Of a stretch of DNA of 64,000 nt, positions 27,576 to 35,882 are shown in pieces. The stretch is taken from contig NZ_FWFL01000005.1 in the NCBI RefSeq assembly GCF_900172295.1, positions 276,618 through 340,617 of the forward strand. Direction: 5' to 3'. Both the position numbers and the translations under genes were made by a program. Numbering within the stretch: position 1 is the first letter of the stretch; each line of letters starts with the position of its first letter. The stretch is from Roseovarius litorisediminis (GTDB taxonomy: Bacteria > Pseudomonadota > Alphaproteobacteria > Rhodobacterales > Rhodobacteraceae). Below the pieces are notes generated by a model. It did not search any database. It was not told the DNA's origin and was given only the letters and a program-made list of their open reading frames with translations.

Positions 27576-27863
27576 GTGTTTCGCTTCCGTTTTAGGAGTT
27601 ATAATGGCGGGTCGCTGGTATTGCTTGGTTCAACTATGCTGGCAATTCCTGCTCTATTTGTTTTGGGCGGCTACTTTGAAGATTACCTCCCTAATTTTGT
27701 TTTAGAATTTGGTCGCGGTATATTGATCCTCTACACTTATCAAGCTGCATTCGCGGCACACAGCTTTGGTGAGTGGGTCTTAAATCTACCCTACATGATA
27801 GCTCTTGGCTCGCTAGCTGTAGGGATATTTCTCGAATTTTTGGCGCGTCGAAATTCCAATTAA
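27576..27863 (+). CDS. Small hydrophobic membrane protein (95 aa)
   Basis: Not recognised. The protein has two or three hydrophobic segments ('GGSLVLLGSTMLAIPALFVL', 'GILILYTYQAAFAAH', 'MIALGSLAVGIFLEFLA') and a basic start. The GTG start has a GAGGA box about 4 nt before it; a competing ATG at about 27604 in another frame opens only 33 codons. Downstream of an FNR-type box, it may be expressed at low oxygen or in response to nitric oxide (inference). Its A+T content is higher than that of the flanking genes. Confidence 0.5.
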   Translation: MFRFRFRSYNGGSLVLLGSTMLAIPALFVLGGYFEDYLPNFVLEFGRGILILYTYQAAFAAHSFGEWVLNLPYMIALGSLAVGIFLEFLARRNSN

Positions 27864-27958
27864 ATCAATTGCCAACCTCGCGCGGTGAGGAAAAGCAATT
27901 TGGACCGCATTGGGCTCACAGCGGTCATTGGCGCTTTTGGTCACATAAAAATCGTATC

Positions 27959-29104
27959 TCAAAGAATGATATCTTCAATCGTTTTCGGATGCTGTGTGAT
28001 CTGCTCATAGCCGTCTTCGGTGATGATAAAACTATCCCCTACCTGCGCGCGGAATGTCTGAACCGAAACCGATCCATCCACCGCCAGCACCATACCCGGC
28101 TGCAGAATGGTTTTATCCCCGGTTACCAGCTGGGGTTTTTCAAGAAAACTATACCCCGTCGCCCGCCCGCATCGAAACGGGTAATCATACCCCGCACCCT
28201 GAATAACCTCGGCATAGGCCGTGTGCACGCTTTCCGCCGTCACACCGGGGCGCAACGCCTTCAATGCCGCCTGCTGGCTGGCCAAAGCCACCTCATAGAC
28301 CGCAGCCTGTGATTTATCCGCAATCTCACCAATCCAGAAGGTCCGGTCAAACCCCAGCTTGAAGCGGTGAAAATTGGTCATACCGCAAAAGCACAGGAAA
28401 ACCGGTTCGCCGTGTCGCATAACCCGCGTGGTGGCGCGGTGATGGGTTTTGGTGATCGTATCCCCCGACGCCATGATCTGCAGGAAATGGGTATTGGGTG
28501 ACATGTCGGCGTCAACGTAATGCGCCGCCAGCAGTTCGGCCGCTTTGCGCGTGCCCGCCTGAGAGGTCGCGATTGCCACCTCGTATTCCGGTACGCCATC
28601 GCCAATGGCCGCGCGGCCTGCGGCCATCATTGCCGTGGCCACCTCACCGGCGTGACGCGCCTGTTGCAGCTCGGGCCCGGTTTTGATCATCCGCATATCG
28701 GCCAGAATGGGCGTCACATTGCCCAGCTTTGCTGCGTCAACCAGCGTGTCCACATAGCCGCGCACCAATGGTGGCATATGATCCGGTTCAATCGCGACAC
28801 GCGCAGTGCCAGACAGGGCGGCAGGCAGCTCTTCGCGCCATTCATTCCCCGCACCATCATTCCACGGCGCGACGCGATCCACCTGTGCAGCGGCTTCGGC
28901 CATCACAAGGTCGATTGTTGGGGTGATCAGCAGCGTATCGCCATCGCGCGACACCATAAGGATTGTCGGGCGGCCAAATTCCATATGCAGGTAATCGTAG
29001 TAGCCGGTCAGGTAATAAACGTTGTCGTCATCAGTGATCAAAGCAACATCAATACCCGCCTCGGCCATCCGGCGCCGCAATGCTGCCATGCGTGTTTCAT
29101 ACAT
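27959..29104 (-). CDS. M24 family (creatinase/prolidase-like) hydrolase
   Basis: The 381-aa protein starts 'MYETRMAALRRRMAEAGIDV' with a creatinase N-terminal domain, then a pita-bread domain ('RMIKTGPELQQARHAGEVAT'). The usual five metal ligands (D, D, H, E, E) are not all present: 'FLCFCGMTNFHRF' lacks the first Asp, the HGxG is replaced by 'RATGYSF', and the expected Glu in 'QPGMVLAVDGSV' is Asp. This recalls metal-independent creatinase-type members. Its start overlaps the stop of the upstream M20 gene by 8 bp, so the two are coupled and may act in turn on one amide substrate. The substrate is unknown. Confidence 0.8.
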   Translation of the reverse strand: MYETRMAALRRRMAEAGIDVALITDDDNVYYLTGYYDYLHMEFGRPTILMVSRDGDTLLITPTIDLVMAEAAAQVDRVAPWNDGAGNEWREELPAALSGTARVAIEPDHMPPLVRGYVDTLVDAAKLGNVTPILADMRMIKTGPELQQARHAGEVATAMMAAGRAAIGDGVPEYEVAIATSQAGTRKAAELLAAHYVDADMSPNTHFLQIMASGDTITKTHHRATTRVMRHGEPVFLCFCGMTNFHRFKLGFDRTFWIGEIADKSQAAVYEVALASQQAALKALRPGVTAESVHTAYAEVIQGAGYDYPFRCGRATGYSFLEKPQLVTGDKTILQPGMVLAVDGSVSVQTFRAQVGDSFIITEDGYEQITQHPKTIEDIIL

Positions 29105-30263
29105 CGGGATCGCCCTGTAATTGCTGCTCGACCAGTGAAACCCAATAGGATGACCCCGGGACAAGGGCGGCGTCGTTGAAATCATAATCAGCCGAATGCA
29201 GCGGTCGGGCAAAGCTGCCTTCAACCCCGTTGCCCATCAGCACAAAAGCCCCCGGCACCGCATTGGCCATATGCGCAAAATCTTCCGAGAACAGTTTGGG
29301 AGGGCAATCGCCATCCACCCTGTCGGCCACTCCGTGAGCCGCCTCAACAGCAGCCCGGGCCGCGCCGGACGCGTTGATTGTCGGTGGAAAGATCGTGTTA
29401 TAGCTGACCGTGCCGCTTACCCCGTGGGCGGCACATATCCCATCGACGATCATACGCATCGACGCCTCGATCCCCGTATTCGTTTCAGGTGTCAGCGCCC
29501 TTGCATCGCCGCTTAAGGTGGCGCTTCCGGGCAGGACATTTCGTTTGCCGTCGGTGATAAATTCAGTAACAGACACGACGCCATTTTGCGCCGGGTCCAG
29601 CTTGCGGGCGACAATGGTTTGCAAGGCGCCCACCACCTCGGCCCCAACGGTAATCGCGTCGACACCCATATGGGGCAGGGCGGCATGCCCCCCTCGCGCG
29701 GTGATCTTTATCTCGAACAGCGCCTCGCTTGCGGTGATCGGCCCGGCGCGGGTGGCAAAATGGCCCACCGGCATGCCGGGAATATTATGCATGCCAAATA
29801 CCTCATCCACCGGGAATTGCGTGAACAGGCCATCGGAAATCATCGCGGCGGCGCCTTCGCCAAATTCCTCGTTGGGCTGGAAAATGAACACGGCCCGCCC
29901 ATTGAATTCGCCGTGGTTCGCCAGATATTTTGCAGCCCCCAGTGCCATGGCCATATGCCCGTCATGGCCACAGGCGTGCATCTGCCCGTCGGTTTGTGAT
30001 CGGTATTTAAATGCGTTAGCCTCGTGAATGGGTAGGGCATCCATGTCGGCGCGGATGCCGATGCTGCGCGTGCCGTTGCCCTTCTGCAAAATGCCGACAA
30101 CCCCGGTCTGGCCCAGCCCGCGATGAACCTCCAGCCCGAAGCTGGCCAGCAGATCCACCACTAGGTCCGAGGTGCTGTTCAGGTCAAACTGCAATTCAGG
30201 CCGGCGGTGAAAATCATGCCGCCAGGCGGTCATTTCATCTTGTAGCTGCGTCGTCTTGAGCAT
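29097..30263 (-). CDS. M20 family amidohydrolase (hippurate hydrolase/N-acyl amino acid deacylase-like)
   Basis: Zinc-dependent deacylase of the M20D type. 'WRHDFHRRPEL' opens the domain; metal ligands are in 'MHACGHDGHMAMAL' and in 'FQPNEEFGEGA' (catalytic and ligand Glu), with further His in 'FGMHNIPG'. The dimerisation insert 'ARGGHAALPHMGVDAI' is typical. A final ligand lies in 'PLHSADYDFND'. The ATG at 30263 follows AAGGGAG and gives 388 aa, normal for the family. It overlaps the M24 gene downstream. Confidence 0.88.
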   Translation of the reverse strand: MLKTTQLQDEMTAWRHDFHRRPELQFDLNSTSDLVVDLLASFGLEVHRGLGQTGVVGILQKGNGTRSIGIRADMDALPIHEANAFKYRSQTDGQMHACGHDGHMAMALGAAKYLANHGEFNGRAVFIFQPNEEFGEGAAAMISDGLFTQFPVDEVFGMHNIPGMPVGHFATRAGPITASEALFEIKITARGGHAALPHMGVDAITVGAEVVGALQTIVARKLDPAQNGVVSVTEFITDGKRNVLPGSATLSGDARALTPETNTGIEASMRMIVDGICAAHGVSGTVSYNTIFPPTINASGAARAAVEAAHGVADRVDGDCPPKLFSEDFAHMANAVPGAFVLMGNGVEGSFARPLHSADYDFNDAALVPGSSYWVSLVEQQLQGDPDV

Positions 30264-30383
30264 CGCGGTCTCTCCCTTCGTGGCGCCACCCTGTCGGAAT
30301 TCCTTTTTGCGCTCAAGCGTTATGGTCATCCTCGTCCGTTCCAGCGTAAACTTTGGCCCAATAGGTGTGAATGAGGAAAACCA

Positions 30384-31127
30384 ATGAAAACTGCCGTTGT
30401 CACCGGCGCCGCCCGCGGGATTGGGCTGGCCACTACCAAACAGTTCCTGGATCAGGGGTGGCGTGTTGTCATGATTGATCGCGATGCGCCTGAACTGGAA
30501 AAGGCAGCCACGCCGCTGAAGGATGTCGATTCGGTCATCTGCGACGTGTCACAACCCGGGCAGGTCGATCAGATGGCGGCCTATCTGGCGGAAAGCTGCG
30601 CGAGCATTGATGCGCTGGTGAATAATGCAGGCGTGGCTGATTTCGGCCCCCTTGCCGAAACGGATTTCTCCCGCTGGCGCACCGTGATGGAAACCAATCT
30701 GGATGGTGTTTTTCTGATGTCGCAGGCGCTGCGGGACAAGCTGTGCACTGCCAAGGGGGCGATCGTTAACATCGCATCAATCTCGGGTCTGCGCGCGTCA
30801 ACCCTGCGGGTGGCCTATGGCACATCGAAGGCGGCAGTCAAACACCTGACCCAGCAGCAGGCGGTGGAACTGGGCGAATATGGCGTGCGCGCCAATTGCG
30901 TCTGCCCCGGCCCGGTGGCGACCAAACTGGCGATGGCGGTGCATTCGCCCCAGATCATTGCCGCCTATCACGACGCAATTCCGCTTAACCGCTATGGCAC
31001 CGAGGATGAGATTGCGGCGGTCATCACCTTCCTGTGCTCGGACAAGGCCAGCTATGTCACCGGTCAGATCATCGCGGCAGATGGTGGGTTCGAGGCCACA
31101 GGCATCGGCCTGCCGGCACTGCGCTAG
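30384..31127 (+). CDS. Short-chain dehydrogenase/reductase (SDR)
   Basis: Classical 247-aa SDR. The cofactor motif GAARGIG is at 8-14, 'ALVNNAGVADFG' is the NNAG strand, and the catalytic set is Ser in 'NIASISGLRAS' with Tyr-x3-Lys in 'YGTSKAAVKH'. It ends with 'SYVTGQIIAADGGFEATG', the usual SDR closing motif. Asp in 'VMIDRD' after strand 2 favours NAD over NADP. It is divergent from the M20-M24 pair, with which it may be functionally linked; the substrate is unknown. Confidence 0.9.
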   Translation: MKTAVVTGAARGIGLATTKQFLDQGWRVVMIDRDAPELEKAATPLKDVDSVICDVSQPGQVDQMAAYLAESCASIDALVNNAGVADFGPLAETDFSRWRTVMETNLDGVFLMSQALRDKLCTAKGAIVNIASISGLRASTLRVAYGTSKAAVKHLTQQQAVELGEYGVRANCVCPGPVATKLAMAVHSPQIIAAYHDAIPLNRYGTEDEIAAVITFLCSDKASYVTGQIIAADGGFEATGIGLPALR

Positions 31128-31252
31128 GTCTTTGGGAATTGTGCGGCGGGTTCCCATTCGCAAAGACATGTGTGACCTTTAGTGGGTCATTGTTACCCAC
31201 CGTTTAAAACGCCTCAGAGTCCACTGCGAAAACCTGAACGGAGAGTTACATC

Positions 31253-31672
31253 TTGGGAAATGTCCTGGTGCCTGAACTGGCCGTATCTGACTGGCGTGTT
31301 TCAAGGCGGTTCTATTGCGACATCCTTGGCTTTGAATGCCTGTATCAACGCGAGGAAGATGGATTTTGTTATTTGAACCTGGGTGGAGCGGAACTGATGA
31401 TTGATCAGATCGGCCTTGGACGGGATTTCGACGATGGCCATTTGCCGAAACGATACCCTTTTGGAAAAGGTCTCAACCTTCAAATCAAAGTTCCGCAAAT
31501 TCAGCCTATGATAGATGCCCTGTCGGCCGCCAAATGGCCGATTTTTCTGGGCCCGGAAGATAAATGGTACCGCAAGGATCGTGGTGAAGTGGGGAACCGG
31601 CAGTTTATCGTTGCGGATCCTGATGGCTACCTGCTTCGTTTCTTCGAAGATCTTGGCTGGCGCAGAATCTAG
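31253..31672 (+). CDS. VOC superfamily protein (bleomycin-resistance/glyoxalase-like)
   Basis: The 139-aa protein has the paired beta-alpha-beta3 layout of the VOC fold: 'ELAVSDWRVSRRFYCDILGF' at the start and 'QFIVADPDGYLLRFFEDLGW' at the end, both characteristic. The start is TTG at 31253 with GGAGAG 7 nt before it. It resembles bleomycin resistance proteins, which bind rather than modify the drug, but many relatives have other roles. Confidence 0.82.
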   Translation: MGNVLVPELAVSDWRVSRRFYCDILGFECLYQREEDGFCYLNLGGAELMIDQIGLGRDFDDGHLPKRYPFGKGLNLQIKVPQIQPMIDALSAAKWPIFLGPEDKWYRKDRGEVGNRQFIVADPDGYLLRFFEDLGWRRI

Positions 31673-31747
31673 CCCCTGATCTATCGTGAAAAGCGTGCAA
31701 TTCAAATTTCAGGTTGGCTGGTGTGGGTCCTGAATGCCCGGCATCTG

Positions 31748-32143
31748 TCACCAATCACCCTGCTTGCCCTTCAGCACTTTGAAAGGTTCCAGGTTCTCAC
31801 CATTCACCCAGGCAAATCCGTCGTTGGTCATTACAATCGTATAGGGCGTCCAGTCTGTGCTGCGCCACCAGCTGTCATACTGGTTGGTGTCGGCCCGGAC
31901 CCTCCATTTACCTTCGTCAGGCCGCCCGCCTTCGGGGGCATAAATTGTGCGCCCGTTTTCAAAGTAATATTGACTGTAATTTGATCCCGCCCATGTACCA
32001 ACAATGGTGTTCCCGGACAACAATTCCTGAATTTGCGCCGCATTTATCTGAATGGCCAGGGGCTTGTTCCCTGCGCCGTTGTCCGCCTGCGCAGGAAACG
32101 CCAACGCGGTCATGGCAAGGGTCATGAATAATCTGCGATACAT
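31748..32143 (-). CDS. Small exported protein of unknown function (131 aa)
   Basis: Not recognised. Residues 1-20 form a signal peptide (basic start, hydrophobic core, 'FPAQA' before the likely cleavage site). The mature part has 'LLSGNTIVGTWAGSNYSQYY', a glycine-rich 'YAPEGGRPDEGKWRV' and many Trp/Tyr residues, suggesting a small beta-sheet protein in the periplasm. 'NTIVG...G.W' recalls the lipocalin-like repeats in some periplasmic DUF families. A single-gene unit convergent with the VOC gene. Confidence 0.7.
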   Translation of the reverse strand: MYRRLFMTLAMTALAFPAQADNGAGNKPLAIQINAAQIQELLSGNTIVGTWAGSNYSQYYFENGRTIYAPEGGRPDEGKWRVRADTNQYDSWWRSTDWTPYTIVMTNDGFAWVNGENLEPFKVLKGKQGDW

Positions 32144-32201
32144 ATGAAATCCTCCGGATGTAAGGCCTTAGATTCTTGCATTTCAAATGGCGTTTGGCGA
32201 T

Positions 32202-33455
32202 TCAGTTTCTTGTGGGTGAAACAAGAATAGCCCGAAAATCGTTGACATTGGTCAGCGTTGGCCCGGTCACTACCTGATCGCCGATCCGTCCGAAATACCC
32301 ATGCGCATCATTGCGTGCCAATGCCTCGGCGGCATCGGTGCCTCTGCTCAGCGTGTCCGGCGTGATCACGGCGCCTGCAACCTCGGCTGCGCCATCCACG
32401 CCGTCGGTATCGCAGGCAATGGCATAAATGTCGTTTGTCCCGTTCAACGCCAAAGCCAGGGCTAGCGCAAATTCCGCATTGGGCCCGCCCACACCATCGC
32501 CGCGCCGGGTCACTGTCAGTTCGCCGCCGGACAGCAGCAGCACCGGCGCATCGCTAGGGTCCAGACCCTCCTGTATTTTCCAGGCCATCTCGGCCTGCCC
32601 ACGCGCCACATCCCGTGCCTCGCCTTCCAGTGCATCACCGAGCATTTGCACATCAACGCCCTCGGCGCGCGCCAAAGCCGCCGCCGCTGCCAGCGATTGC
32701 GAGGGGGCGGCATAAATCACATTCTCCACCCGGGTCAGCCGTTCATCGCCGGGGTCAATCACCTGTCGTGGCCCCTCCAGTACTGCTTGCACTGAGGCAG
32801 GCATGGCAATTCCGTGCTGCTCCAGAATTGCCCGCGCATCAGCGGGCGTGCTGGTATCGCCTACCGTGGGGCCTGAGCCGATCATCGCCGGGTCATCCCC
32901 CGGCACGTCTGAGATCATCAGCGCCAGCATACGTGCCGGATACGCCGCTGCTGCCAGCTGACCACCTTTCACCCGGCTGAGATGTTTGCGCAGGGTGTTC
33001 ATCTGTCCGATCGCAGCCCCCGAGGCCAGCAGCGCCTGATTGACTGCCTGTTTTTCTTCCAGCGAAATATCACCGGCGGGCTGCACCAACAGGGCCGAGG
33101 CCCCGCCCGAGATCAGCGCCAGCACCATGTCGTCTTTGCCCAGTCCGCTGACCAGATCCAGCATCCGCCGTGTAGCGCGCAGCCCGGACTCGTCGGGCAC
33201 CGGATGCGCGGCTTCGACAATCTCGATACCCTTGCAGGGGCGGGCGTAACCATAGCGGGTGATCACCAACCCCTGGCAGGGGCCATATTGCGCCTCGACT
33301 GCCTCGGCCATACGCGCACTGGCCTTGCCTGCGCCAACCACCACCAGCCGCCCGCCCGGACGGGGTGGCAGCGCATGGTGCAGGCTTTGCATTGGATCGG
33401 CTACCTCGACCGCACGGTCAAAGAGGCGCCTGAGGAAGGGCAGAGGGTCTTGCAT
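32202..33455 (-). CDS. Glycerate 2-kinase (TtuD/GckA, MOFRL family)
   Basis: Phosphorylates D-glycerate in the serine-cycle/tartrate routes; older annotations call it hydroxypyruvate reductase. 'RLVVVGAGKASARMAEAVE' and 'DDMVLALISGGASALLVQPA' define the N-terminal DUF4147 domain, 'KHLSRVKGGQLAAAAYPA' follows, and the C-terminal MOFRL part has 'LLLSGGELTVTRRGDGVGGP' and 'YAIACDTDGVDGAAEVAGAV'. The 417-aa length is typical. Confidence 0.9.
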   Translation of the reverse strand: MQDPLPFLRRLFDRAVEVADPMQSLHHALPPRPGGRLVVVGAGKASARMAEAVEAQYGPCQGLVITRYGYARPCKGIEIVEAAHPVPDESGLRATRRMLDLVSGLGKDDMVLALISGGASALLVQPAGDISLEEKQAVNQALLASGAAIGQMNTLRKHLSRVKGGQLAAAAYPARMLALMISDVPGDDPAMIGSGPTVGDTSTPADARAILEQHGIAMPASVQAVLEGPRQVIDPGDERLTRVENVIYAAPSQSLAAAAALARAEGVDVQMLGDALEGEARDVARGQAEMAWKIQEGLDPSDAPVLLLSGGELTVTRRGDGVGGPNAEFALALALALNGTNDIYAIACDTDGVDGAAEVAGAVITPDTLSRGTDAAEALARNDAHGYFGRIGDQVVTGPTLTNVNDFRAILVSPTRN

Positions 33456-33784
33456 CGGGCATCCTTATCTTATCGTCGCCTCACCCTAACCGCCCTTCGG
33501 CGTCTGAAACAGGCCATTCGCGGCACCTGTCGCATCATATCCGCAGCCTTTACGTTGTTAAGCGGAGTGCGCAGGCGCACGCTCTTTTTTTGACTGACGC
33601 GAGGGGCGGCGTTGGGCAGATCGACTGGCGGTGCTGTGTCGGGCAGTCGGTGCAGATGAGTATTTGGGGAAAAGCGAAAGCAGGAGGCTGGCCAAGTCTT
33701 CATCCTGCTTTAATTGCCGGATGAGATGCGCCACGCAACGACGCCGCCTTGACAAACAAGGGGCGGCGCGCGACAGACGCGGCT
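33456..33784. other. Intergenic region upstream of crcB with a G+C-rich hairpin
   Basis: No gene seen. At 33742-33768 CGCCGCCTTG can pair with CAAGGGGCGGCG (two bulged G) around a 7-nt loop, ending 16 bp before crcB. TTGACA at 33749-33754 lies in the loop side, but no matching -10 hexamer follows. I looked for the fluoride riboswitch core expected before crcB and did not find it. Confidence 0.4.
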
Positions 33785-34162
33785 ATGTTCATGACCTTTC
33801 TGTCCGTGGCCCTTGGTGGCGCAATCGGCGCCTGCCTGCGCTTTGGCTCTGGCCTGGCGATTCTGCGTCTGGGCGGTACCAATTTTCCGTTAGGGGTTTT
33901 GTTCGTCAATATTGTTGGATCGTTTGTGATGGGGGTCTTTGTGGTGTATTCCTTTCATCGGGATGTTCAGTACCTCAATCCCTTTGTGATGACCGGGGTC
34001 TTGGGCGGTTTCACCACTTTCTCGGCCTTTTCGCTTGAGGCGTTTACGTTGTTTGAGCGGGGTCAGTTCGCGGCGGCTGCGGCTTATGTGGCGCTGTCGG
34101 TCGGGGTTTCATTGGCCGCATTGGTGCTGGGCGTCTGGCTGGCAAGGGGGATCTGGGCATGA
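33785..34162 (+). CDS. crcB: Fluoride channel CrcB/Fluc
   Basis: Small inner-membrane fluoride exporter acting as an antiparallel dimer. The 126-aa chain has four hydrophobic helices and the family motifs 'GGAIGACLRFG', 'GVLFVNIVGSFVMGV' (the central Asn) and 'GVLGGFTTFSAFSLE' (the GGxTTFSTF-type motif with the Phe box). ATG at 33785 and 33791 are both possible. It overlaps rluC by 4 bp and heads a four-gene coupled operon. Confidence 0.92.
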   Translation: MFMTFLSVALGGAIGACLRFGSGLAILRLGGTNFPLGVLFVNIVGSFVMGVFVVYSFHRDVQYLNPFVMTGVLGGFTTFSAFSLEAFTLFERGQFAAAAAYVALSVGVSLAALVLGVWLARGIWA

Positions 34163-35202
34163 GCCGGGTACAAACGTTCAACGTAACCGCCGATGCCGCC
34201 GATCAGCGGCTGGACCGCTGGCTGCGTCATTATTTCCCGCATCTGGGACAGGCACGGATCGAGAAACTTTGCCGCAAAGGCGAGATCAGAGTGGATGGCG
34301 GCCGGGTAAAATCCAACACCCGCCTGATCGAGGGACAGCAGGTGCGCATTCCGCCGCTGCCCGAACCGGGTGAGAGGCCAACCTATGACCAAACCCGTAT
34401 TTCGGACGCTGATGCCAGGTTCATCCAGTCCTGCGTGATCTACCGCGATGACGATATCATCGCGCTCAATAAACCCCCCGGCCTGCCAGTGCAGGGCGGC
34501 AGTAAACAGACCCGGCATGTCGATGGTCTGGCCGAGGCGCTGCGCTTTGGGATGGAAGAAAAACCGCGGCTGGTGCATCGCCTTGATAAGGATACTTCGG
34601 GTGTTTTGATCCTGGCCCGCACGCGCCTTGCCGCCAAGGGGCTGACCGCCGCCTTCCGCCACCGTGCCACGCGCAAGATCTACTGGGCTGCCGTCGCCGG
34701 CGTGCCCAATCCACGCATGGGCACGATCAAATACGGGCTGGTCAAGGCCCCGGGGCACGGGGCCAAGGGTGAGGGCGAAAAAATGCTTTGCCTGCACCCC
34801 CGCGACGTCGACAACACACCTGGCGCAAAAACTGCCACGACCGACTATGCGGTGATCGAGGCTGCGGGCAGCCGGACCTCGTGGGTGGCGCTGATCCCCG
34901 TCACTGGCCGGACCCACCAGCTGCGTGCGCATATGGCCGAGATCGGCCATCCGATTATTGGCGATGGCAAGTACGGTGGTTCGGGTCAGGAGAATCTTGG
35001 GGATGGCTGGGGTGCGCAGCTGGGCGGTGATATCAGCCGCAAACTGCATCTGCACGCGCGCTCGCTCAAGATCGAGCACCCGGTCACACGCGCCATCCTG
35101 CATCTTACCGCCCCCTTGCCTGATCATATGGCGCGCACCTGGGATACTTTTCAGTGGATCCCCTCCGAGGCCCCCGAAGACCCGCTTGAGGATATGGCAT
35201 GA
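34159..35202 (+). CDS. rluC: 23S rRNA pseudouridine synthase, RluC/RluD family
   Basis: Converts uridines of 23S rRNA to pseudouridine. An N-terminal S4 RNA-binding domain ('QRLDRWLRHYFPHLGQARIE...LCRKGEIRVDG') precedes the catalytic domain with motif II 'VHRLDKDTSGVLILAR' (catalytic Asp), 'YWAAVAGVP' and 'TGRTHQLRAHMAEIGHPI'. Length 347 aa is normal. It overlaps crcB upstream and the HAD gene downstream by 4 bp each. Confidence 0.92.
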   Translation: MSRVQTFNVTADAADQRLDRWLRHYFPHLGQARIEKLCRKGEIRVDGGRVKSNTRLIEGQQVRIPPLPEPGERPTYDQTRISDADARFIQSCVIYRDDDIIALNKPPGLPVQGGSKQTRHVDGLAEALRFGMEEKPRLVHRLDKDTSGVLILARTRLAAKGLTAAFRHRATRKIYWAAVAGVPNPRMGTIKYGLVKAPGHGAKGEGEKMLCLHPRDVDNTPGAKTATTDYAVIEAAGSRTSWVALIPVTGRTHQLRAHMAEIGHPIIGDGKYGGSGQENLGDGWGAQLGGDISRKLHLHARSLKIEHPVTRAILHLTAPLPDHMARTWDTFQWIPSEAPEDPLEDMA

Positions 35203-35882
35203 CCCGCGCCTTGCGGCTTATTATATTCGATGTCGACGGGACGCTGGTCGATAGTCAAAACGACATTCTGGGTGCCATGACCCATGCGTTTGAACGTGCT
35301 GGTCAACCGGTGCCGACGCGGGATGAAACCCTTGGCATCGTCGGCCTTTCGCTGGATGTGGCGATCCCCCGGCTGGCCCCCTTGCTGGATGTGTCCCTGC
35401 ACGCGCAGATCGTCGCGTGGTACAAAGAGGCCTATATGGACCTGCGCGCCAAAACCGGCGTTGCTGAATCGTCACCGCTTTATCCTCACGCCCTTGCCAC
35501 GTTACGGGCCCTGCATGCGGTGCCGGAGAATATTCTTGGTGTGGCCACCGGCAAATCCCGTCGCGGGCTGGACAAGCTGCTGGACGGCCACGGGTTGCGC
35601 CATATGTTCGCCACCCAGCAGGTTGCTGACCACCACCCGTCAAAGCCACATCCGTCGATGTTGCGGGCGGCCCTGTCGGAAACCGGGATTGATGCGCGCG
35701 ATGCGGTGATGATCGGCGATACCAGCTTTGACATGGAAATGGCCCGCGCTGCCGGCATCCCCGCCATCGGCGTAAGCTGGGGCTATCACGCCGCTGACGT
35801 TCTGAGTGCGGCCACCCAGATCATCGACGACTTTCGCCAATTGCCGGCCTGTCTAGAGTCTTTGTGGGAAATCAGCCAATGA
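35199..35882 (+). CDS. HAD-superfamily hydrolase (phosphoglycolate phosphatase-like)
   Basis: 'LIIFDVDGTLVDSQNDI' contains the DxDGT nucleophile motif, 'LGVATGKSRRG' motif II, and 'VMIGDTSFDMEMARAAG' motif IV; a lysine in 'HHPSKPHPSML' is motif III. The helical cap between residues ~20 and 85 places it in subfamily IA. At 227 aa it fits phosphoglycolate phosphatase or a related housekeeping phosphatase. It overlaps both neighbours (ATGA). Confidence 0.9.
   Translation: MTRALRLIIFDVDGTLVDSQNDILGAMTHAFERAGQPVPTRDETLGIVGLSLDVAIPRLAPLLDVSLHAQIVAWYKEAYMDLRAKTGVAESSPLYPHALATLRALHAVPENILGVATGKSRRGLDKLLDGHGLRHMFATQQVADHHPSKPHPSMLRAALSETGIDARDAVMIGDTSFDMEMARAAGIPAIGVSWGYHAADVLSAATQIIDDFRQLPACLESLWEISQ

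Noticed and set aside
27773..28312. Plus-strand ORF of 179 codons opposite the M24 gene
   Set aside because: It runs antisense to the clearly coding M24 sequence and has no family features.
33456..33784. Fluoride riboswitch before crcB
   Set aside because: The expected conserved core and pseudoknot partner were not found.
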